The notes under the pieces are model-generated. The model had not been told where the DNA came from and made no database searches. It was given only the letters and a program-made list of their open reading frames with translations. Below are positions 56,331 to 64,000 of a DNA stretch of 64,000 nt, one piece after another (the first letter of the stretch is position 1; the number at the start of each line of letters is the position of its first letter). The stretch is from Tetragonia tetragonoides (taxonomy: Eukaryota > Streptophyta > Magnoliopsida > Caryophyllales > Aizoaceae), in NCBI GenBank assembly GCA_038025085.1, contig CM076146.1, positions 19,849,001-19,913,000 of the forward strand. The letters are read 5' to 3'. Position numbers and translations under genes: made by a program.

Positions 56331-57510
56331 AACCAGATTTCTGCGATATCTCTAGTTACAACAGGGATTGACTCGACTAAGTCGATAACCAACATCCAGC
56401 TGAGATTAAGGGAGGTTTCTTTATCTCCAAACTCGAAAGTTTTGATTGTGGACTTATCCACTAGATCACGAGTATTGTTGAAGCCTATCAGGCATTTTGA
56501 GGTTAAGGTCAAGGTGTTCTCCAATATATGTTCAGCTCTGGAATGCGATGGAGGGTTCCTGATGCTTGATAATGAAGCGGAAGAAGAAGAAGCTTCAGTG
56601 ATAGAAGACACCACAGTGGCTCATCTCACAAGAGTTGGAAGGCATTTTAAGCCATCACATTTAGAAGAAGAGAACCCATTGGAGGCGTTGTGCAGAAAAG
56701 AGAAAGGAAAAGAAGTAGCAACCCTAGAAGACACCGATGACGAGGCAATCAAGAGAATGAAAGAAGTCAATTCCAATGTCTCCATTTGGAAGTTGCTCGT
56801 GACCTCCCAACCACACAGAGCCGCAGTTCTCAAGCGTCTCAATGAAGTAGAAATAAATTCAAACAGTTCCCCGGATGAAATGGTCGGAATGGTTTATGGG
56901 TCAGCTCAAAGACTTCAATTTTCTAATCAAGACCTTCCCAAAGACATCGATCATAATCATTCTCTCCACATTACTGTGGAATGTAATGGAAAGAGAGTTC
57001 CCCGAGTCTTGTCCTCTTTGAGCACTCAACAAGCTTGGATTCTCCCTCGAACACGTTGAGCCCTCCAATCAAGTGGTGCGAGGCTACAATAATGAAAAAA
57101 GAAACATAATGGGGACAATCAAATTACCGCTTGAGTATGGACCTGTAGTCCGTGATGTAGAATTTCTAGTGATCGATATCCCCGCATGTTTCAATCTTCT
57201 ATTGGGTAGGCCGTGGCTTCACCAGTCAAGAGCAATTGCTTCTACACTTCACCAAAAAGTGCATTTTCAGAGCCCGCATGGTGTTGTGACATTGAAGGGT
57301 AATCCAGAAATTATTGCCATCGCATCCACTAGCGAACCCGTATTATATTTGGATGAAGAAGTGGGAGATAGATTTAATGGTTTCTTTATTGGAGCTATAT
57401 CAGGAGGGAAAAATGAGTTTTTGGGACAAGACGACAGAATGGAAGAGTTCATTAATGAGATGGAGCCAGGTTCATCTTCACATGAGGTCAGCGCTCAGCA
57501 CATACTCTAG
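56331..57510 (+). pseudogene. Tat protease region with active site deleted
   Basis: The linker at 56442-57000 (WKLLVTSQPHRAAVLKRLNE) leads to the retropepsin: HITVECNGKRVPRVL at about 56965-57010, then directly LGFSLEHVEPSNQVVRGY in another frame. The stretch that should carry the catalytic Asp and Gly is absent. The C-terminal half is open from 57073: MGTIKLPLEYGPVVRDVEF, FLVIDIPACFNLLLGRPWLH and ASTLHQKVHF. The protease is recognisable but has lost its catalytic loop through a small frame-changing deletion. Confidence 0.82.
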
Positions 57511-58500
57511 TACAAGAAATGGTAGCCCTGCTAGTGTGCATCAACCTTATATACCCATTTATGATTCCGATTTGGAACTGTTCGCTGCAAAAGAAAAGAT
57601 CGACACAGAAACATTAATTATGTTTCCAGGGCTTCGTATCCCTCAGAATGTGGAAATTCCTGAATTTGAAAAGTTCAATGGAAGAGGTGATCCTCATATT
57701 CATCTGAAGCACTTTGTGCATGGCCTGCACCCTTTGGAAATTAGCGAGGAGTTGTACCCTTATTATTTTGGGAAGAGTCTAGAAGGAAGAGCCCGTGAAT
57801 GGTACTTCAGCCCTGTACCATATCAGTTCGGATGTTGGCAGAATCTGGCAACTGCTTTCGTTGAATTGGTAAATGGCGGATCAAGCGACATGGTGGAAAA
57901 GCTTAAGCTCGAAAACATGCAACAACTTCCCGGAGAATTGTTCACGACCTACATAGCTCGGTGGAAGGAACAAGGCAAAAGGGTGCTCAGCTTAACTTCG
58001 TTGAAAGAGAGTCTCCTCTAGATCGTAAAAAGTCTACAAGTTGAGTACTTCTTGGAGATGAGCAAGAAATTGTACTGCAAGCTAGAAGATCTTGAAGCTC
58101 ACGGTTACGCTCTTGACCTTCAAAAGATCAAAATGATGAGGCAAGCACATGATCCATACAGTCACTACATATCTGATTGAGTCATGCCTCAACCTCAGGC
58201 ACTGAAGATTCCCAAACCTTGCCGTCGACTTGAACCACTGCAGGAGCCCTTGAGCTACGTATTTACGCGGCTTATGTGCTAGAGGTTGAGAACACCATTA
58301 CCTCCTGTGACTCAAGAACCACCACTTCCCGTGGAAGTTAAACAAATACTGCGATTATTACTAGAAGTTTGCCCATATGACTGATAATTGTCTACCCTTG
58401 CGCCTCAAGTTCGAAGAGCTCGCTGAGACAGGGTTAATCCATCTCCGGTAATCGAAGACGTCACACCAGTTGCCCAATTGCCCGGGCACATCTCAAATAA
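57511..58500 (+). pseudogene. Tat gag-like module 2
   Basis: In a frame open to 58021 it reads FPGLRIPQNVEIPEFEKFNG, DPHIHLKHFVHGL, YYFGKSLEGRAREWYFS and LENMQQLPGELFTTYIARWK, clearly a retrotransposon gag core. After stops, a knuckle-like phrase near 58355-58450 (AHMTDNC-type, then LPLRLKFEELAETGLIH) closes it. A gag after the protease is out of order. It is similar in kind to module 1 but not a recent copy of it. Confidence 0.75.
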
Positions 58501-58544
58501 AGGGTCAACCAGGACTAGTCTTTTCATTTAAGTCTTAATAGATG

Positions 58545-58970
58545 TAATAGTTTGTATGCCGAAAACTACGTCATGGTCTGATCCCCAATATGACTTAAAA
58601 GTGCACTTTTGATGATCTAGAATAGATACACATATAAGCAAAAGCACTTGGGGTATGTAGACAACTCATTCGAGTTCGACCATAGGAAGTAAATCTTTTC
58701 CTTAAGCACTTTGTAATAGAACTACGTATGGCCTGATCCCCGTAGGATTAGGCAACATCTAGACACACTTGTACTCACATTCACGGGGATACGTAGGCAG
58801 CTCTTTCCGAGCTCGGCAACCAAAAAAAATCAGCTATTATCCCGAACTACGAGGACCTGATTCTCAAATGTACATTTTTAAAATATCCAATATTTTCGAA
58901 AACGTTGGCTCACACACATTGGACATACGTAGGCAGCCTTCGGATGCGATCCAACAAAAAAGATGAAATC
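58545..58970 (+). repeat. Three diverged copies of the Tat 3' motif
   Basis: Units near 58562-58680, 58718-58800 and 58833-58945 each begin gaactacg...ctgatcccc and end ggatacgtaggcagc (or a near variant). The same pair of phrases is found downstream of integrase in the other Tat element (30610-30685, minus). In this lineage it is usually near the 3' end, so its place between gag and RT is odd. Confidence 0.7.
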
Positions 58971-59226
58971 CAAAAAAGTGGAACAAAAAATATATAATAA
59001 AAAAAAGGCAGAAAAAAGAAGGAGGAAATGGAAATGACATTGTATTTGCAAATGATCAAGATTGGTTGAAACTTATTTTTCTGTATATATCTCTGAGAAA
59101 TAATGATTTTCTTTCAAATTTATTTTGAAATGACTTTTGGGAAAGTCCTACTTCTTATATGTAAAAGATAATAAATAATAAAAAAAACTTTCAAGTTTTG
59201 GTTATAATGCATGGGACATCTTGTCA
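58971..59226. other. A-rich spacer
   Basis: Poly-A-like runs (58963-59010, 59171-59190) and no coding. It resembles the untranslated segment that usually follows the acgtaggcagc motif. It ends at the solo LTR. Confidence 0.5.
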
Positions 59227-62200
59227 TGTAACAACCCAAAATTTCAAAGCCTGATTATGGCAGAATCTATCAGTAGCAGAAGCATCTCAAAGCATTATTT
59301 GGGCTTGTTACCGCCGTATTCCCTCTTGGAGGAAATACAAGGCTAGAGGAACAGTGGTACTAATGAGCTATTGAAAAGAAACAGTGGATCTTTATTAACT
59401 GAATTATAATTGTTGTACAGACACGCTTACTACAACTAAAAAGAAATGACAGTTATCTACACTTGGCGTTCTCTCATCTAAGCCCTATTTCCCAAAAGAC
59501 AACACCTACAAAAATAAACTCAACAGAAGACAAACACTGCCCTCCCTATAAATGGAGAGAACAGGGGTCAAATCAGCAAACGCTGAGTAACACCACTCCA
59601 CTATGTAAAAACCAGTTCCTAAGTACACCTGCCTTAGGCACCATTTTGCACCTCAGAGTAAAATTTTTTCTTAGAAACATTTCTGAAAATAAACACTTTT
59701 GTTTGAAAAAAGAAAACCACCTCTTGAAAACGAAAGCTTTTCAGAAGCCATAACTTCAAAAACAACCAACAGATTTCACTGATAACAGATAACTTCTCAG
59801 AATTAAATCCTCAATCACAGTTCGTACTCCGATAATCCTTTTCTTTATTTATGGCATTGGGAAAGTGAACAAGGTAGTATAACCACCATGGAGATGCTTT
59901 ACCATGTGTATACTATTTACGGGAACGTCTTCCCCCACAAAACTTTGCCACAATACACATAACAGAAGTCTAGTATGATCATACCCGTTAAGTACTCTCG
60001 GAGATAACTTTACCATAGAGTATGTCCTGTGGAGATACTTTACCTCGGGACATTTATGGCCGGTCAAACCATGACCTTACGGAAGACACACAATATACAG
60101 AATTCTCCTTGGATGGTTCCCTTTCGAGATCGATCCTTTGGAGTACAAAATGTTCGTCACTCATGGAGATACTTTACCATGAGCTTCTCTGCCCACATGC
60201 CTTTATTCTTTCACTTTAAATGATTAATGTCTTTACACAAAAGCACATAGAACATAAAGGCATGCAGTACAACAATAATCTCATTATTCTTATTGTTATC
60301 CCCTCCGTAACAATTCTGACTTCTTCAATTCTCAAAATACAAAAGTTGTAACAGTACTTTTGTAACAAAACATCAAAGGTCATTGTAAAAACTCTTTATA
60401 AATCAAAACACCTTGCACAAACACAAATCAAGTACATAACAAGTAGCACATTGAGTTGAAAACCAAAAGAGGTTAGAAAGAGGGTAGACATGGTAGTTAC
60501 CTTGTACTATCTCAAACTATAGGTCGGGAATACTCTAAGAACATCTACCTTGAGCTTCAGCAATCTTTCCTTTTGACTTCCAACAGGTAACTAAGGTTAC
60601 CAAGGTCACTATAGTCCAAAATGAGCTTAATTGGACTTAGAATCCATGAGAAACTCACAAAGTAACTCAAGGAGTAATGCTGGATGAACTACAGAACTGA
60701 AGGTGAAATCTAATGGACTGTTTAAGGGTCTAAATGATCACTTTTATGAAAAACACCAACTAGGCGATGAAGATTTAAGTCTTAGGGTTCCAACAAAGGT
60801 TGTAGTCTTGTAGAGGTTCGTTATCATAAGTATTCAAGGAGATACTAACCCAAGAGTATAGAGGTATCTATCTTACAGGTTGATTTGCACAGTTAGGAGA
60901 AGTGGAGTTTTTGAGAGGGTTATAGGCGCGAGAACTGAGCACAAAATGGCTATATTTCTGGGCAATTTATAGGGCTCGAAGCGGGAAAAGTTTCACACAC
61001 AAAAGAGTGCATAAGTATTACTAATGTCGGTCACAAAACCGACTTAAACACGCCAGCTAGGTCGGTGCTGTATGGCGGTTGGATAAGCTTTCCTTCTTGG
61101 CTGTATTAGGCAGATATTAAAGACCTATGGTGAGCTACTTTGATAGCCTAAATGTAGGGTGTCTCATAAGGATCAAATACAACTATAGGTCTGGGTCATA
61201 GAGCATAAGAAACGGCTCTCCAGTCATAGACAAGTATAGGAGCTGTTGTTTCCGGAACATGTTTGTTTGTGGTGATGTGTAATTGTAGTTCTCTTTCCTG
61301 TTGGAGCATCTCTTGGGGCTAATCTCATAAAGTAGGCAAGGTCACATTACATGGTAGCTTGAATAAAATTATTGTACTCTATCTTAAAGGATAAGATCAA
61401 TGAAACTTATCTACAACAGAGGTCGAATGCACAACTACTGCATCGGCTTATAATTGGCTTGTGTTGGGTAAGCAGGTTGCTTGGCAAATGGTTTTCATTC
61501 TTATCCCTTTTGGATAAGACCAAACATTCATGATGAGGATAAGAGCAAATAATTGATGGTTATCTATTACTTAGCCATTAAGGAAACTTGGAGGTAGCAA
61601 AGTTCAAATCGTCTTCGTACTCTTAATGCCATTCCATTGTGCTTGATTTGTGTGGCTCTTCTAAGGTGATATCTTTTGGTGTTGGGGCACGGATTGGCTT
61701 GACTACCACATTGGAAACATGGCTCTATCAGTTGGCAATAATTCTTCGAAGAGATAGTGGCTTAGCTACGAAGAAATGGGTCTCGAATTGAACATGATAT
61801 AACAACCAAGTACATGCTTCAACTTAAAATAGGTTCTAACTTTCTAAAAGATTTCTAATGGTGTTCTAATAGGTTCTTAGAATCGTAATCCAATACCGTA
61901 TGTGATAATGACATGACAATTGAATGTCAGTTTGGTTCTAAGTATATGACGTTCCGTAATCACAAACAAAGAAACAAGCGATGAACAATTAGCTTGGTTT
62001 AGATTTTTCTCCTTTGATTTCCGATCCAAAGGGGTTGCTTTTGGTTTCTCTGAGGACTCCACATAGGCTCGAGCAAATTTTCTCTAATGTAAGAAAGGAA
62101 CATCTCTTGTCTAAACCGGGACAAAGGTTAACAGGTTTAAAATTTTCAATCAATTTGGTCAAAGACAACCTAAATTTTTGATAACTCACAAGTTTAATCT

Positions 62201-62234
62201 CTAATCAATGATGGTAATTTTGGTGGCTGTTACA
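59227..62234 (-). mobile_element. Solo LTR, about 3.0 kb, with perfect TSD
   Basis: The plus-strand ends are TGTAACAACCCAAAATTTC and TTTTGGTGGCTGTTACA. The flanking 5 bp are tgtca on both sides (59222-59226 and 62235-62239). No internal domain, PBS or PPT is present, so it is a solo LTR left by recombination. A TATA-like CCTATAAATT on the minus strand (60964-60973) and the ending GGTTGTTACA when read leftward favour minus orientation. The motif ggagatactttacc occurs four times (about 59890, 60001, 60031, 60166). No coding frame is supported. Confidence 0.88.
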
Positions 62235-62324
62235 TGTCATTCCAAGGAATTTTGCATACACATATGCTCCCCACCCTTATCACCACAAAAATACCCTCAC
62301 CCTTCACCCGCTTCTTTGAACTAG

Positions 62325-62645
62325 ATGACGAGTTCCGTTGTCAAGACAACCGCCGGACCTGTGGCCAATCGCCAGTCCGCATGGATAATGAAAGCTAACT
62401 CGCCTGGAGCCAGAATGATTATGAAAATGGGGCATGTACCAGGAACAGGGCTTGGAAAGCACGGTCGAGGAATTCGAGAACCCATCCTTTCCATGGATAA
62501 CAAGAACCGATCCGGGTTAGGTTACGACCCAAACGACGGTCAAGAAACAAATAAGTCTTTCTCTAAGACTTTGAACGATCGATTTGTTCAACCCGGAGAG
62601 AATGAACTTTACTACGGCTTTCCCGAGCCATGGTTTGCACAGTAG
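62325..62645 (+). pseudogene. Tat G-patch region (before RT)
   Basis: The open segment reads MIMKMGHVPGTGLGKHGRGI, a good G-patch (M-G-x-x-P-G-x-GLGK-x-x-x-GI), then GLGYDPNDGQE and ENELYYGFPEPWF. G-patches bind nucleic acid; a G-patch here is typical of Tat/Ogre pol. The frame ends at 62645 with a TAG, and similar sequence goes on toward RT. The true upstream start is not clear, because the solo LTR lies just before. Confidence 0.8.
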
Positions 62646-64000
62646 GGGCAGAAGAGACTACCAGGTCTAGAAATATTCTTCAGTGAGTTAGATGAGGTCA
62701 TGATCGATGATGTTCGGAAACCAGAAGAAGGTGACACAGTGAATGATGACTGGGTGAAGAACATTCATTATAGGGTCCTCAATCGACTCTTTAAGACATT
62801 CAAATGTGAAGAAGACAAGTTTGACCCGACTAATTTGATCAAGCCAAGTCATATTGTGAGAAAATGGATCTATGAAGATCGGATAAAAGAAGGAGATTGT
62901 GAGGTGCAGATCTATGTGGGCAGCCATCCCTCAGAAACCCTAACCAGCGACACAAACACATCAACCAACTCTGAGTCATCCCTTGACTCGAGCACTGAGC
63001 CAAACTCAGATTCCCCTCCTAACCCTTTGTCGGGCCTAACCACCACTGATTCCGAATCCGAAGGATCTACTACCTCCACCACAGAATATCCTTCCTCAGA
63101 CGACCTATCTGACCTTGAAATTCCCAACCCTACCTGTGTCTCTAAGCATATATGTGTACAAGAACTTGATTTTGAGCATGATGCATCATCATATGATAAC
63201 GAATTTCCACAAACATGCATATCACCAATTGAAGAGTCCATAATAATAAACATTGGCACCGAAGAAAATAAAAGAGAAGTCAAGGTAGGGTCATCATTGT
63301 CCCCGGAAGAGCGAGAGTCGTTTACTGCATTGTTAAGAGAATATGTGGATGTATTTGCCTGGTCCTATGCTGATATACCCGGGGTTGACCTCAACATTGC
63401 TGAACATCGCGTTCCTTTAGTGCGAGACTGCAAGCCCAAGCAGCAGAAGCTCCGACGCATGAAACCAGAGATTAGTCTCAAGGTTAAAGAAGAGGTTCAG
63501 AAACAGATGGACGCTGGCTTTCTACAAGCTGTGAAACACCCCTAATGGCTTGCCAACATCATGATAGTCCCTAAGAAAGACGGAAGGGTTTGAATGTTTA
63601 TCGACTTTAGAGATTTGAATGCTGCTTCACCGAAAGATTGCTTTCCTTTGCTATACATCGACATGTTGGTCGATAATACGGAAGACATGCTATGTTGTCA
63701 TTCATGGATGGGTTTTCGGGATATAACCAAATCCTTATGGTGAAAGAGGATCAGATCAAGACTTCCTTCATTACTCCTTAGGGGACGTATTGCTACAAAG
63801 TTATGCCTTTTGGGTTAAAGAACGCGGGTGCCACGTATTAGAGAGCTACAAGTACCATCCTCCACGACTTAATCTATGATATTGTTGAGGTATATGTGCA
63901 CGATATGATAGTTAGGAGCCATGATCAAGGAGATCATTTTTCCTCATTAAAATTGTTCTTCGATCACATCCGAAAGTTCAACCTTAGGCACAACCCTCAG
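62646..64000 (+). pseudogene. Tat reverse transcriptase, cut by window end
   Basis: The open segment 62700-63545 has a Ser/Asp-rich linker, then EERESFTALLREYVDVFAWS, YADIPGVDLNIAEHRVPL and KLRRMKPEISLKVKEEVQKQ. It ends at a TAA in KHP(stop)WLANIM. RT motifs follow in broken frames: IVPKKDGRV, FRDLNAASPKD, MGFSGY-type, VMPFGLKNAGATY, and YVHDMIV where family members have YVDD. At least three stops and one shift are seen by 63845. The change of the catalytic Asp to His alone would inactivate it. Confidence 0.87.

Larger units (their letters stand above)
53363..64000 (+). mobile_element. Second Tat-lineage element, cut by window end
   Basis: LTR (53363-~54769), PBS (54770), gag with zinc knuckle, protease, a second gag-like module, a conserved Tat 3' motif, then a G-patch region and RT. 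It is degenerate throughout. A solo LTR of another family (59227-62234) interrupts it. A PPT and a tandem repeat lie directly upstream of the LTR, so that LTR may belong to two element bodies at once. RNase H, integrase and the other LTR are outside the window. Confidence 0.85.

Overview
The window is angiosperm nuclear DNA, most likely a heterochromatic or pericentromeric stretch of a eudicot. Almost every base can be assigned to transposable elements typical of flowering plants: Ty3/gypsy lineages Athila, Tat/Ogre and Tekay (chromovirus), CACTA (En/Spm) DNA transposons and L1-type LINEs. I found no convincing single-copy host gene. Nearly all element genes carry stops, frameshifts or deletions, so this is an old nested graveyard.

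Layout. (1) 1-14984 is a nest. A minus-strand LINE (1-~2957) sits in a CACTA transposase gene. That CACTA (its right end at 5789) sits in the gag of a plus-strand Tekay element (5790-12329, with its 3' LTR at 9767-12329). Tekay sits in a Tat-type LTR (12330-13188), which abuts the PBS and LTR of another Tat family (13189-14984). (2) 14985-18491 is unassigned AT-rich DNA with a LINE zinc-finger relic. (3) 18492-50217 is one Athila element. Its 5' LTR (18492-43978) is split by a 3.9-kb CACTA (19482-23370, TSD aat) and by a three-LTR array of a Tekay-like non-autonomous element (23471-43608). The first LTR of that array is itself split by a 13.4-kb Tat element (24432-37814, TSD gagac). The Athila internal region (43979-48770) keeps gag and protease but has lost RT, RNase H and integrase, and holds a 776-bp CACTA derivative (46908-47683, TSD tac). 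(4) 50218-52312 holds microsatellites and a 5'-truncated LINE. (5) 52360-64000 is Tat-lineage DNA: a dyad-bearing tandem repeat, a PPT, an LTR (53363-~54769), PBS, gag, protease, a second gag module, a solo LTR (59227-62234, TSD tgtca), then a G-patch region and RT that run off the window.

The most interesting points are as follows. The 13.4-kb Tat element carries an antisense, intron-containing plant-mobile-domain gene and a second antisense reading frame beside its pol. A triple LTR has internal domains of only about 250 bp. A CACTA element carries a tRNA-like sequence with Pol III boxes. Clusters of short palindromes recur upstream of the TATA boxes of several unrelated LTRs. The downstream Athila LTR serves as an in-window empty site that proves two of the insertions.

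Limits: element names rest on reading translated motifs and terminal sequences by eye. No alignment, dating or database search was run.
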